A stretch of 64,000 bases of DNA from UBA12202 sp002691725 (GTDB taxonomy: Bacteria; Pseudomonadota; Alphaproteobacteria; Puniceispirillales; UBA1172), in contig CBFIAU010000011.1 of assembly GCA_965660675.1 (NCBI GenBank), positions 19,591 through 83,590 on the forward strand, given 5' to 3'. The notes under the pieces were generated by a model that did not search any database, was not told the DNA's origin, and saw nothing but the letters and a program-made list of their open reading frames with translations. A program made the translations under genes and the position numbers. This document shows, one piece after another, positions 24,907 through 33,600 of the stretch. The number at the start of each line of letters is the position of its first letter. The stretch's first letter is position 1.

Positions 24907-25425
24907 TTAAGCTGCATCTACCGCATCAACAGCATTTGATACGGCAAGCGCAAGATTGTCAATCATTTCTGGAATAGGGGCAGATCGACCTGCTACCACA
25001 ACATGATCATCACGGCAGACATGCGCATCATGATCAGGCGCGATATCACCAACCAGATTAAGCGAGGATGCTAACTCAACACCGCCACCTATCAGCAAAG
25101 ACGGAGCTTTCTCACGCAGGAAGGCAGAAACAATGCGCTTGGCATGGCTATCCGATAATAGCGCTTTAATGTGCTGATCACCGTCAGGGATAATCATGAT
25201 ATCATAATCAACAGCTACAGTTTCCCGCCATACACCGTCAACCGGATAAGACAAACCCCATTGCTTACCTGCCCAGCCATTAATCAATCCATTTTCTTTT
25301 GAAACCATCTTTGCCTTAACGCCTGCTTCATTAAGCTGTTTTTGAAGATTAATCAAAATGCTCTCATCAAAACCATGTGTAACAAGTATAGCGGCAGTTT
25401 TTCCTGCCAACGCCGAAAGCGACAT
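24907..25425 (-). CDS. DJ-1/PfpI-like protein lacking the nucleophilic cysteine
   Basis: A 172-residue protein of the DJ-1/PfpI class I glutamine-amidotransferase-like fold, closest in look to the C-terminal domain of large catalases: GKTAAILVTHGFDESIL, NEAGVKAKMVSKENG, VDYDIMIIPDG and AFLREKAPSLLIGGGVELASS. Where active PfpI/DJ-1 enzymes have the elbow A-x-C-H/G, this protein reads LLIGGGVEL, with no Cys; the only Cys is in AHVCRDDH. It is thus unlikely to be a cysteine-dependent protease or deglycase. A catalase is not encoded nearby. It is separated from the DUF1289 gene by 71 bases. Confidence 0.75.
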   Translation of the reverse strand: MSLSALAGKTAAILVTHGFDESILINLQKQLNEAGVKAKMVSKENGLINGWAGKQWGLSYPVDGVWRETVAVDYDIMIIPDGDQHIKALLSDSHAKRIVSAFLREKAPSLLIGGGVELASSLNLVGDIAPDHDAHVCRDDHVVVAGRSAPIPEMIDNLALAVSNAVDAVDAA

Positions 25426-25544
25426 ACCATATCTCCATCAAATAATTGTAGCCCGGAGAGGAGAACTCACCTCAATCCTTCGGCTATCTGTGATAACATC
25501 TCTGATATAGGCTAGGCGATCCAAAATATCAATAGCCTGATCTT

Positions 25545-25697
25545 ATGTTTGGGTTTTTAAATGATGATGCTGGCGGAGGAAAACTCATGCTTTATGCGTT
25601 GAAAAATTATGCCAGAGGATCAAGACTAAAAGAAAAAAGTAAATTAGATAATACTAATGCAACCGACCAACTTATATCCGGCAAGGCGGGTTTTTGA
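25545..25697 (+). CDS. Possible 50-residue small ORF
   Basis: An open frame from ATG 25545 (MFGFLNDDAGGGKLM) to TGA 25697, with a second in-frame ATG at 25587 preceded by a strong GGCGGAGGAAAACTC ribosome binding site. The product is Lys-rich in its centre (GSRLKEKSKLDN). It overlaps the start of the lipoprotein gene by 41 bases in another frame. I recognise no family. It could be a leader peptide for the lipoprotein gene or chance; the good Shine-Dalgarno is the only reason to list it. Confidence 0.25.
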   Translation: MFGFLNDDAGGGKLMLYALKNYARGSRLKEKSKLDNTNATDQLISGKAGF

Positions 25698-26460
25698 GTT
25701 TATCCTTGTAGTATTTTTACTCCTGTTGGTTGGCTGCGGGGGCGGAAACGGGACTCCTTTTTCCGCCCCACCTCCACCAGATGTGAGTATAGCTAATGTG
25801 ACCCAGGCAAGTCAGCTTCAAGTTGATAATTTATTCGCCAAACTTAACGGCGATGGTGACCGCTGGGTCGCCATTATGGAAACCGACAGCCTCAAAATAA
25901 AACTGGATGGCGTAACCGATGATAGCGCGATTGGCGCGATTTTGCGAAAATTGCCTCCTATTTCCGAATACGCCACGGAGAGCATTACTAATCAATATTC
26001 GCGTTTTGGTTCTGTTTATTCGCATCTTACAAGTCAAGCTGATTTCCCTACCCGGCTTGTTGTCTGGGGGCATCAGGCAGCGTCCTTGCCCGATCATGAT
26101 ATTTCGTATGAGATGACGTCTCAATGGAACTGTGTGGCGTGTGATGGCGCCTTTGATACGCGCATAGGCAAGGCGACAGGCACCTTAAATCTGATCCTGG
26201 ATAGCCAAGAGGCGACGCTCAATTTGGCTGGAGATGGATTGGCTTTATATGCCCCATTGCTGATAAATAATCATGTAGCGTTTCGCCCGAACGGAGACAT
26301 GCAACTAATGCTTGATGATGTTAACCAGCAGCTAGACAGACAATTTGTTTCCGGCACTTTGTTTGGAGCCGATGCCAGCGAGGCTGGCTTGATGATCGGG
26401 CTGGAAACCGACCAAGGTGCTTTATTTAGTATTATGGCTCTGGGGTCTGAGAGTGATTAA
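25657..26460 (+). CDS. Uncharacterised lipoprotein
   Basis: A 267-residue predicted lipoprotein. The signal peptide MQPTNLYPARRVFEFILVVF leads into a lipobox LLVGC, after which GGGNG and a Pro-rich linker (SAPPPPD) follow. The body has CVACDGAFDTRIGKATGTLNL and a beta-rich C-terminus with LMLDDVNQQLDRQFVSGTLFGADASEAGLM, reminiscent of transferrin-binding-protein-like beta-barrel lipoprotein domains, but I cannot assign a family with confidence. It has its own upstream region and converges with the glutamate dehydrogenase gene. Confidence 0.7.
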   Translation: MQPTNLYPARRVFEFILVVFLLLLVGCGGGNGTPFSAPPPPDVSIANVTQASQLQVDNLFAKLNGDGDRWVAIMETDSLKIKLDGVTDDSAIGAILRKLPPISEYATESITNQYSRFGSVYSHLTSQADFPTRLVVWGHQAASLPDHDISYEMTSQWNCVACDGAFDTRIGKATGTLNLILDSQEATLNLAGDGLALYAPLLINNHVAFRPNGDMQLMLDDVNQQLDRQFVSGTLFGADASEAGLMIGLETDQGALFSIMALGSESD

Positions 26461-26503
26461 CCTGCCTTTCCTTAATTCTCACATTTATAATAAAGGGGCG
26501 TGC

Positions 26504-27901
26504 TTATATCCCCAGTGAGCCATAGCTCAAGACCACCCGCTGAATGGCAATTTTCATGGCTGCCATACGCATATCTATGACGTCAGAATTGGTATTCCAT
26601 TCCCTGCTAATATCTTCATAGGCTTTTCGCATTGTGTCTTCTAATCCTGAGCGCACGAGGGTCAGTTCGGTTGATCCACTAAGAGCTTGCTCACGATAGC
26701 TATCAGGGAATGGTTTGCCGGTTAGCATTTCAACGCCATTAATGATAGCACTAAAATGGTCATGGTTTTCTCGCCTTTGCATGCGGCCAAATCTGATATG
26801 ACTTAAGTTTTTAATCCACTCAAAATAACTCACGGTCACGCCACCCGCATTGGCGTAAAGATCGGGGATAATCACAACACCCTTTTGATTAAGGATAGCA
26901 TCAGCCTCTGCCGAGATTGGCCCGTTAGCCGCCTCAATAATCAATGGCGTTTTAATCTGGCTTGCATTGTCTTTTGTAATCACCAATTCCAGCGCCGCCG
27001 GTATCAAGATATCAGCATCTTCTTCGAGCATCTCAAGCCCGCTTTTAACATAGCCTTCATAGCCTTCAGCACTGCCATGTTCATTCTGATAATCTTTGAG
27101 CGCACGAATATCGATCCCATCAGGATTAACGACACAGCCGCCACGTTCCAGAACATGAGTTATGATGGCGCCGTCTTCTTCGGACAAAAATAAGGCCGCG
27201 TGATAGCCAACATTGCCTAAGCCCTGAACAATGATACGCTTATTTTTAAGCCCCGGTGCCAGACCAGTTTTCTCGACATCACCCGGATGATCAAAAAACG
27301 CTCGCAGCGCATATTGGACACCGCGACCTGTCGCCTCAACACGGCCTTGAATCCCGCCCTTGCCGACAGGCTTGCCAGTCACACATGCCCAGGCATTAAT
27401 CTCAATCGTATTAAGCCGTCGATATTCATCTGCCATCCACGCCATTTCACGTTCACCAGTTCCCATATCGGGGGCTGGAACATTCTGGGACGGGCTAATC
27501 AGACCACGTTTTGCAAGCTCTTGGGTAAAGCGGCGGGTGATGCGTTCAAGTTCTTGTTCAGTCCAGTCACGCGGATTGATATAAAGCCCACCTTTCGAGC
27601 CACCAAACGGCACCTCAACCAAGGCACATTTGAATGTCATCAACATGGCCAGAGCTTCGACTTCTTCCAAAGATACATTAAGGCTGTATCTAATGCCGCC
27701 TTTTACCGGTTCAAAATGTTCACTATGGACAGATCGATAGCCCGTAAAGCTATGCACGGCGCCGCGCAACCTAACCCCAAAGCGAACAATATAAGACGAA
27801 TTGGTTACTTTAATTTTTTCGGCCAAGCCCGGTGCCATAGGGACAAGGTTAGCGGCTCGATCATAAACGTCTTCTACTGACTTAAGAAAAACATTGCTCA
27901 T
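26504..27901 (-). CDS. Glutamate dehydrogenase (Glu/Leu/Phe/Val dehydrogenase family)
   Basis: A 465-residue amino-acid dehydrogenase interconverting glutamate and 2-oxoglutarate plus ammonium. It has PVKGGIRYSLNVSLEEVEALAMLMTFKCALVEVPFGGSKGG with the catalytic lysine, PAPDMGTGEREMAWM, and a Rossmann segment KRIIVQGLGNVGYHAALFL. Many close relatives prefer glutamate, but the specificity and NAD/NADP choice cannot be read with certainty. A clear AAGGAG ribosome binding site lies six bases before the ATG. It is a monocistronic-looking gene, divergent from the MFS transporter. Confidence 0.9.
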   Translation of the reverse strand: MSNVFLKSVEDVYDRAANLVPMAPGLAEKIKVTNSSYIVRFGVRLRGAVHSFTGYRSVHSEHFEPVKGGIRYSLNVSLEEVEALAMLMTFKCALVEVPFGGSKGGLYINPRDWTEQELERITRRFTQELAKRGLISPSQNVPAPDMGTGEREMAWMADEYRRLNTIEINAWACVTGKPVGKGGIQGRVEATGRGVQYALRAFFDHPGDVEKTGLAPGLKNKRIIVQGLGNVGYHAALFLSEEDGAIITHVLERGGCVVNPDGIDIRALKDYQNEHGSAEGYEGYVKSGLEMLEEDADILIPAALELVITKDNASQIKTPLIIEAANGPISAEADAILNQKGVVIIPDLYANAGGVTVSYFEWIKNLSHIRFGRMQRRENHDHFSAIINGVEMLTGKPFPDSYREQALSGSTELTLVRSGLEDTMRKAYEDISREWNTNSDVIDMRMAAMKIAIQRVVLSYGSLGI

Positions 27902-28021
27902 CTCATGCTCCTTACCTTTTTATTTTCTGTTTTATATTTAACCATAACATAGATTACCCATTGTCTAATGAAAAAATGAGAGTAAGGTAAAAATATTAAA
28001 GGCTAAAAGAAGCATTTCACA

Positions 28022-29215
28022 ATGGCGTTTCGCGCACCCATCCGAATCGCTTCAGGCGGTAGCCCCAGCGGTAACACGCTTGGGATAATTTACGGCATAA
28101 ACAGCGCTTCTATGGCTGTTCTCGGATCATTGATATCGTTAGTTGGGCTTAACGTGCTTAATGATAATACGGTTGCTTTATCTTTTGCACTGTTTCTATC
28201 GGCGCTAATCTCACTGCCTGTTGTCCTTTATACCGGAAGCCTGATTAATCTACTGACGCGAAAATATGTATTCACGATTGGCGTCTTCATTGCCATTTTC
28301 AGCAATCTCTTATTCATGTTTGATCTGTCGATCACTTTTGTTCTGGCCAATGCTTGCCGGATGGCAGGGGCGGGGTTGATGATGATGTGTATCTCCCTTT
28401 ATACGATGGACTTCATTCCCCGAAAACAACTGGCCAGCGCTGAAAGCCGAAAGTTTGTCTTTGCTGGAATATCATGGTTAATCTTTCCCTTTGTCGGCAC
28501 ATGGATGTGGGTCAATGTTGATCACCACACGCCATTTTTCCTATCCACCGGGCTGGTGTCTTTTTTAATTATGATCTTCTGGTGGCTGAGGATTTCGGAG
28601 GCAAAAAATATTAAGCCGCCAAAATCTGGTAATTTGCATTTTATCAAAAACGTCAGGGCATATTTTGGCAATCCGCATATGCGCGTAGCCTATTTGATCG
28701 CGGTGGCACGGTCATCATCATGGGTCGTCTTCTTTACCTATGGCCCGATTTATTTGCGTGATGCAGGGGTCTCAACACAATGGATCGGATTATTTATGGG
28801 GGCGATCATGGCGGTGCTTATATTTTCCAGTCGGTTTGCCGCCTTTGCCCAATATTTCGGCATCCGCAAGACCATATTATTTAGCTTTTTAATGGCCGGG
28901 ATTAGCATGATCGCACTCGGTTTATTACCTGAGCCGACGATATGGGGGTTATTGTTATTACTCCTGGCCTCATTAGGCTTTGATATGCTGGATATTATCG
29001 GCAACCTGCCCTTTATGCGGATGGTGACACCAAAGGTTCGGGTTGAAATGACCAGTGTCTTTTCGACATGGCGAGAAATGTCTTTTGTGGTCACGCCAGG
29101 CGTATCAGCGTTAATTTTGATGGTCACCGATATCAGCGGCTTGTTTTTAGTCCTCGGAAGTGTCCTGGTATTTGCCGGTTTTTTAAGCCGTACTATGCCT
29201 ATTCGGGTGGATTAA
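28022..29215 (+). CDS. Major facilitator superfamily transporter
   Basis: A 397-residue polytopic membrane protein with about 12 hydrophobic segments split by a central cytoplasmic loop (EAKNIKPPKSGNLHFIKNVRAYF). The pattern, an early LYTGSLINLLTRKYVF (motif A-like region) and the symmetrical halves, fits the MFS. The substrate cannot be predicted. It lies next to the EamA/CoA-transferase operon but on the opposite strand, converging with it 12 bases away, so it may be unrelated in regulation. Confidence 0.78.
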   Translation: MAFRAPIRIASGGSPSGNTLGIIYGINSASMAVLGSLISLVGLNVLNDNTVALSFALFLSALISLPVVLYTGSLINLLTRKYVFTIGVFIAIFSNLLFMFDLSITFVLANACRMAGAGLMMMCISLYTMDFIPRKQLASAESRKFVFAGISWLIFPFVGTWMWVNVDHHTPFFLSTGLVSFLIMIFWWLRISEAKNIKPPKSGNLHFIKNVRAYFGNPHMRVAYLIAVARSSSWVVFFTYGPIYLRDAGVSTQWIGLFMGAIMAVLIFSSRFAAFAQYFGIRKTILFSFLMAGISMIALGLLPEPTIWGLLLLLLASLGFDMLDIIGNLPFMRMVTPKVRVEMTSVFSTWREMSFVVTPGVSALILMVTDISGLFLVLGSVLVFAGFLSRTMPIRVD

Positions 29216-29227
29216 CTGCAGGCAAAT

Positions 29228-30169
29228 TTAACCTTGGGCAGTTTTAGCATCTGTCATGGTATCGGTTCGGGCGCCAGCCAGGGTGGCAATAATGCCGGCA
29301 ACGACAATCAAAATGATGCCGTAAATGTCACGCATCCACAGATGTTGTTCCAAAAATATCCAAGCCGCTAATCCGGCAAAGATCAGGAAAGAATATTCAT
29401 AGACATTGATATAAGTAGGATCACCGATCTGATAGGCGCGTGTCATAAACCACATGGCAACAGTCGAAAACATAGCCTGTAAAAGGATTATCCCAAACAC
29501 AGACCACGTTAACACGCCCCAACCTGTCGTGATAAACGCTGTCATCTGGCCAACAGGTTCAACGGGATAAATAGAAAAGAAAAGTGAAGTGATAGCCCCA
29601 CAAACACCTAAAAAGAAAAATCCTATTCCTGACAATAAAATTGGACTTTCCCTGTAACAATAGCGTTTTGTAATCATATTGCTCAACGCCAGCAAAGCGC
29701 CGCCACAAATCGGCATAGTATTCATCCATGAAAACCCGGTGCCATTGGGATCAAGAATAATCAGCACGCCAAGCGAGCCTATGACGACAGCGCTGATCCG
29801 CCGCCAGCCAATATGCTGACCAAAAAGCAGTCGTGAGAAAATAAGGACAAAGATCGGACATGTGAAAAGCCCAGCACCGGTTACTGCCATCGGCAAAAAA
29901 GACAAGGATGAAAAATAAATCAGCATGGCTGCCGAGAAACATAGATTGCGAATAATGATCGCCCACGGCCGATAGATCGTCCAATTGGTGCCCACTACCC
30001 AGCCGATAACAAGGATCAGCGGGATGGCAAGAAGGCTTCGCAGAAAATGAAACTGGCCAACGCCGACATCATCTTCGAGGACAACCACAAGCGTATCATT
30101 AGGGCCAATGATAAACATGGCAAAGAGAATATATAAGCCGCCCCAAATCTCGCCTGACCATGATTTCAT
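29228..30169 (-). CDS. EamA/DMT family transporter (operon 3' gene)
   Basis: A 313-residue inner-membrane protein with ten hydrophobic segments, built as a duplicated EamA unit (FFLGVCGAITS, ITTGWGVLTW, TYINVYEYSFLIFAGLAAWIF near the end), the drug/metabolite transporter superfamily. It starts 3 bases after the CoA-transferase stop, its AGGGG ribosome binding site lying in the end of that gene, so translation is coupled. As last gene of a six-gene operon it may move the pathway's substrate or product; the direction is unknown. Confidence 0.85.
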   Translation of the reverse strand: MKSWSGEIWGGLYILFAMFIIGPNDTLVVVLEDDVGVGQFHFLRSLLAIPLILVIGWVVGTNWTIYRPWAIIIRNLCFSAAMLIYFSSLSFLPMAVTGAGLFTCPIFVLIFSRLLFGQHIGWRRISAVVIGSLGVLIILDPNGTGFSWMNTMPICGGALLALSNMITKRYCYRESPILLSGIGFFFLGVCGAITSLFFSIYPVEPVGQMTAFITTGWGVLTWSVFGIILLQAMFSTVAMWFMTRAYQIGDPTYINVYEYSFLIFAGLAAWIFLEQHLWMRDIYGIILIVVAGIIATLAGARTDTMTDAKTAQG

Positions 30170-30172
30170 GTG

Positions 30173-31303
30173 CTACCCCTGACCAAATTCATGACGCACC
30201 ATATCGGTATGTTGACCCAGATCAGGCACATCAGTAGCAGCAAGGGTGTCGCCGTTTATGAGCGCCCCCGGCGTCATGATATCCATCTCACCAGCTGATG
30301 TGCGGATAGTCATTAGCCTGATTTGCGGATGCTTTGTCAGGTCTTCCATTGTGTTGAGGCGTCCAAAAGCGATATCCGCACCTGTCATTATCTCCGCCAT
30401 CTCATCACGGCTATGTTTTGCAAAAACGCTATTGATCCGATCATCGAGCGCTTGGCGATTGGCAACGCGGTTAGTGTTGCCCATAAATTGATCCTCGCTA
30501 GCCATGTCACTATTGCCAAGAACCTCAGCGCAGAAGCGCGCCCATTCGCGCTCATTTTGAATAGAAAATAAAATCATGCCGCCATCACCACAGCTATAAA
30601 CCCCATAAGGCGCAATCGTTGGATGATGTAAACCTGGCCGTTTGATATCGCGGCCACCATGCTTGTATTGGATATAAGGGACGTTCATCCAGTCGGCAAG
30701 GGCATGAAACAATGAGACTTCGATATGTCTGCCTTCGCCTGTTTTCGCACGCCCAATTAAGGCCTGAAGAATGGCTTGAAATGCCGTCATGCCAGCGCCA
30801 ATATCACAGACGGAGACACCAACCCGACCTGCTGCTTCTGCTGATCCCGTCAAATTAGCTAGCCCAACCTCAGCCTGCACCAACAAATCATAGGCTTTCA
30901 TCTGGCTGAATGGCCCGGTTTCGCCATAGCCGCTAATCGAGCATGTGATGAGGGACGGAAATTGCGCCCGTAATGTTTCCATATCTAGCCCTAACCGCGA
31001 GACTGCCCCCGGCATCAAGTTTTGAATAAAAATATCGGCCTGACTAAGCATTGCTTTAACCAATGCCAAATCATGCGCGTCTTTAAGGTTAAGCGCAACC
31101 GATTCTTTGCCGCGATTAAGCCACACAAAATAGGAACTCGACCCTTTGGCATCTTTATCATAGCCGCGGCCAAAATCACCTTCTGGACGCTCAATTTTGA
31201 TTACTCTGGCACCAGCATCAGCAAGTTTTCCTGATGCATAGGGCGCAGCAACCGCTTGCTCTATCGTTACAACTGTAATCCCACTCAAGTCACTGGCTGT
31301 CAT
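30173..31303 (-). CDS. Class III CoA-transferase (CaiB/BaiF family)
   Basis: A 376-residue family III CoA-transferase, which moves CoA between carboxylic acids. It has DLSGITVVTIEQAVAAPYASGKLADAGARVIKIERPEGDFGRGYD, SYFVWLNRGKESVALNLKD, the catalytic-loop region and GETGPFSQMKAYDLLVQAEVGL. The expected catalytic Asp is the D in KAYDLLVQA. I choose the ATG at 31303 because AAAGG lies 7 bases before it; the GTG at 31321 has no clear site. Members act on succinyl-, formyl-, itaconyl-, mesaconyl- or carnitinyl-CoA; the acid here is not known. It sits in the operon with a tartrate-type dehydrogenase. Confidence 0.88.
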   Translation of the reverse strand: MTASDLSGITVVTIEQAVAAPYASGKLADAGARVIKIERPEGDFGRGYDKDAKGSSSYFVWLNRGKESVALNLKDAHDLALVKAMLSQADIFIQNLMPGAVSRLGLDMETLRAQFPSLITCSISGYGETGPFSQMKAYDLLVQAEVGLANLTGSAEAAGRVGVSVCDIGAGMTAFQAILQALIGRAKTGEGRHIEVSLFHALADWMNVPYIQYKHGGRDIKRPGLHHPTIAPYGVYSCGDGGMILFSIQNEREWARFCAEVLGNSDMASEDQFMGNTNRVANRQALDDRINSVFAKHSRDEMAEIMTGADIAFGRLNTMEDLTKHPQIRLMTIRTSAGEMDIMTPGALINGDTLAATDVPDLGQHTDMVRHEFGQG

Positions 31304-31404
31304 CTTAACCCTTTCTGCCACAAAACTAATCGCAAAACATCCTATCTTATGCTGTGAGAGATAGCCAATATTTATAAAAACGGCTGTGTCAGCGAAAATG
31401 GAAG

Positions 31405-32478
31405 TTAATTATTTTGCCCATTTATGACACCAATAACCGCATCAGTGACATCACGTGTTGTCGCCTTGCCACCAACATCCGGGGTTAAAATGCCTTCACC
31501 GCAAACCTGTTCTACGGCGGCCATGAGCATTTGTGCCGCCTTGGCTTGCCCTAAATGATCCAGCATCAATGCCGCTGTCCAAAACGTCGCCACCGGATTA
31601 GCAATGCCTTTGCCAGTAATATCAAAGGCTGATCCGTGAATAGGCTCAAACATAGATGGATAGCGGCCTTCGGGATCAATGTTGGCGGTTGGGGCAACGC
31701 CGATACTGCCAGCCAATGCCCCCGCTAAATCAGACAAGATATCAGCGTGTAAGTTGGTTGCGACAATCGTATCAAGGCTTTGCGGGTCAAGCGTCATCCG
31801 CACCGTCATCGCATCAACCAGCATCTTATCCCATGTGACATCAGGAAAATCGGCGGCGACTTCGGCAGCGATATCATCCCACATCACCATACCATGACGT
31901 TGAGCATTTGATTTCGTCACAACAGTCAGCATCTTGCGGGGACGTGCCGCCGCCATTTGAAACGCATATTGCATAATGCGTCTGACGCCATTACGGGTAA
32001 ACACCGATACCTCTGTTGCGACTTCTTCCGCCAGCCCCTGATGAACACGGCCGCCACTTCCTGAATATTCCCCTTCGGAGTTCTCGCGGATGATCATCCA
32101 GTCCAGATCACCTTGATCAACATCACGCAATGGTGATTTTATGCCCGCCAAGACACGAGTTGGACGAATATTAGCGTATTGATCAAAGCCTTGACATATC
32201 GGCAGACGTAACCCCCATAAGGTAATATGATCAGGAACATCAGGTGCCCCAACCGCACCAAAGAATATCGCATCAAATGGCTTGAGCTGATCACGGCCAT
32301 CTGTTGGCATCATCTGGCCATGGCGTTTATAATAATCTGATCCCCAGTCAAAGGTCTTAACATTAAACGAAAATTGCCCATCACGACGGGCAACAGCCTC
32401 TAATACTTCTAGTCCAGCATCAATCACTTCGGGGCCGATTCCATCGGCAGGTATAGCAGCAATATGATATGTTTTCAT
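31405..32478 (-). CDS. Tartrate/D-malate/isopropylmalate-type dehydrogenase
   Basis: A 357-residue NAD-dependent beta-decarboxylating dehydrogenase. It has IPADGIGPEVIDAGLEVLE, FFGAVGAPDVPDHITLWGLRLPICQGFDQYANIRP, MIIRENSEGEYSGSGGRVHQG and NLHADILSDLAGALAGSIGVAPTANIDPEGRYPSMFEPIHGSAFDI. The IRENSEGEYSG region and lack of isocitrate-type features fit the tartrate dehydrogenase/D-malate dehydrogenase (TtuC/DmlA) branch better than leucine synthesis. It has a strong AGGAAAG ribosome binding site. Its product would be a 2-oxo acid after oxidation, possibly with loss of CO2. Operon partner of a CoA-transferase and an alpha/beta hydrolase. Confidence 0.85.
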   Translation of the reverse strand: MKTYHIAAIPADGIGPEVIDAGLEVLEAVARRDGQFSFNVKTFDWGSDYYKRHGQMMPTDGRDQLKPFDAIFFGAVGAPDVPDHITLWGLRLPICQGFDQYANIRPTRVLAGIKSPLRDVDQGDLDWMIIRENSEGEYSGSGGRVHQGLAEEVATEVSVFTRNGVRRIMQYAFQMAAARPRKMLTVVTKSNAQRHGMVMWDDIAAEVAADFPDVTWDKMLVDAMTVRMTLDPQSLDTIVATNLHADILSDLAGALAGSIGVAPTANIDPEGRYPSMFEPIHGSAFDITGKGIANPVATFWTAALMLDHLGQAKAAQMLMAAVEQVCGEGILTPDVGGKATTRDVTDAVIGVINGQNN

Positions 32479-32503
32479 TGTTCTTTCCTAATTTTCTTGT
32501 TGT

Positions 32504-33322
32504 CTAAAGATGATCAATAAATTGAATAATATGGTCAGCAACTCTGTCACCAGCCTCTAGTAATAAAGAATGTTTCAGTTCTGGCAAGATCACTAATTCA
32601 GAATTGGGAATGGCGGTCGCGATTCGCTGATTAAGGCGGGGGTTACAGCCGCCATCATTTTCCCCGGTCAAGACCAATGATGGCACCGCTATCTCCGCCA
32701 GCCATGGTGCTATTTCTGTTCCAGCATAAATCCGAAATACATTGAGAAAGATATCAGGGTCAGTGGCTATCACCTGTTTCAGCCGTGCTTGCACAACATC
32801 AGAATGAGCCGCTATAAACGCATCCGAAAACCAGCGATCAGATAATGTTTCCAGCACTTGCGGTATGCCTTTTTCTTCCATCGCTTTGACAACTGCCCAG
32901 ACATTTTGGCTATCTTGCTCTGTCCGAAACGCCGCCGTTGATAACAGCCCTAGCGATAACACCCTGTCCGGATAAGCCCGCGCATAGGCAGGGCCAATCA
33001 TGCCGCCAAGGGAATGCCCGGCAACATGCATCGCATTAATTCCAGCGGCAATGCGTACGGCCTCAAGATCAAGCACCAGATGATCAAGATCAAACACCCC
33101 ATCACCAGCAGGTGAGTCGCCATGGCCGCGCAAATCATATGTGATGACGGTAAATCGCGCCGTCAGTATCGGCATTAATTTCGCCCAAGCGTTGCGTGCC
33201 GCACCAATGCCGTGGATGAGCAATAGCGGCTCTCCTGAACCGGCCTCTGACCACGCGCAAGATACAGCCGCCAGCTTCGCTGGTTTAGATGACTGGCTAG
33301 TTATCACTATGATTTCTTTCAT
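32504..33322 (-). CDS. Alpha/beta hydrolase
   Basis: A 272-residue serine hydrolase with the oxyanion loop LLIHGIGAARNAW, the nucleophile elbow AGHSLGG (Ser), a late acid in LTGENDGGCNP and a His in LPELKHSLLLEAG. The overall pattern resembles 3-oxoadipate enol-lactonase and related ring-product hydrolases, which fits its position between a tautomerase and a dehydrogenase, but its substrate is unknown. An AGGGA ribosome binding site is 4 bases before the start. The gap to the tautomerase gene is 73 bases. Confidence 0.87.
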   Translation of the reverse strand: MKEIIVITSQSSKPAKLAAVSCAWSEAGSGEPLLLIHGIGAARNAWAKLMPILTARFTVITYDLRGHGDSPAGDGVFDLDHLVLDLEAVRIAAGINAMHVAGHSLGGMIGPAYARAYPDRVLSLGLLSTAAFRTEQDSQNVWAVVKAMEEKGIPQVLETLSDRWFSDAFIAAHSDVVQARLKQVIATDPDIFLNVFRIYAGTEIAPWLAEIAVPSLVLTGENDGGCNPRLNQRIATAIPNSELVILPELKHSLLLEAGDRVADHIIQFIDHL

Positions 33323-33395
33323 TGATCCCTGCTGTTATGCCCTATCATTATCCCCTATCAGGGCTTAATTTATGCTTTAATAGCTATCGGGGCAG

Positions 33396-33590
33396 TTAAT
33401 CAGGCTGGCTATCAGCAAAGGCGATGCCGGCCTTTCCCCAATCCTGCTTATCAACATCAACAAGCACAACGTCAACAACCTCAGGCTTGGCTCCAGTAGC
33501 GCGACAAAAGCCATCAGTAAGCTCTTTTATGATCGCGCGGCGTGTATCACGGTCGCGGCCTTTGAACATTTCGACACGAATAATAGGCAT
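33396..33590 (-). CDS. 4-oxalocrotonate tautomerase family protein
   Basis: A 64-residue tautomerase. After Met removal the catalytic amino-terminal proline (MPIIRVEMFKGRD) is exposed, and the fold continues with RRAIIKELTDGFCRATG and VDVVLVDVDKQDWGKAGI. An AGGGAGA ribosome binding site lies right before the ATG. A longer in-frame extension to 33731 overlaps the LLM gene and would hide the catalytic proline, so I reject it. It follows the LLM gene by 10 bases. Such enzymes isomerise 2-hydroxymuconate-like enols to ketones; the substrate here is not known. Confidence 0.93.
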   Translation of the reverse strand: MPIIRVEMFKGRDRDTRRAIIKELTDGFCRATGAKPEVVDVVLVDVDKQDWGKAGIAFADSQPD

Positions 33591-33600
33591 TGATATCTCC

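Noticed and set aside
25440..25490. Possible glycine-type or SAM-type riboswitch upstream of the DJ-1-like gene
   Set aside because: A short hairpin is there but the conserved core motifs of known riboswitches are missing.
27287..27880. 197-residue frame on the plus strand
   Set aside because: Antisense shadow of the glutamate dehydrogenase gene; no ribosome binding site and no recognisable fold.
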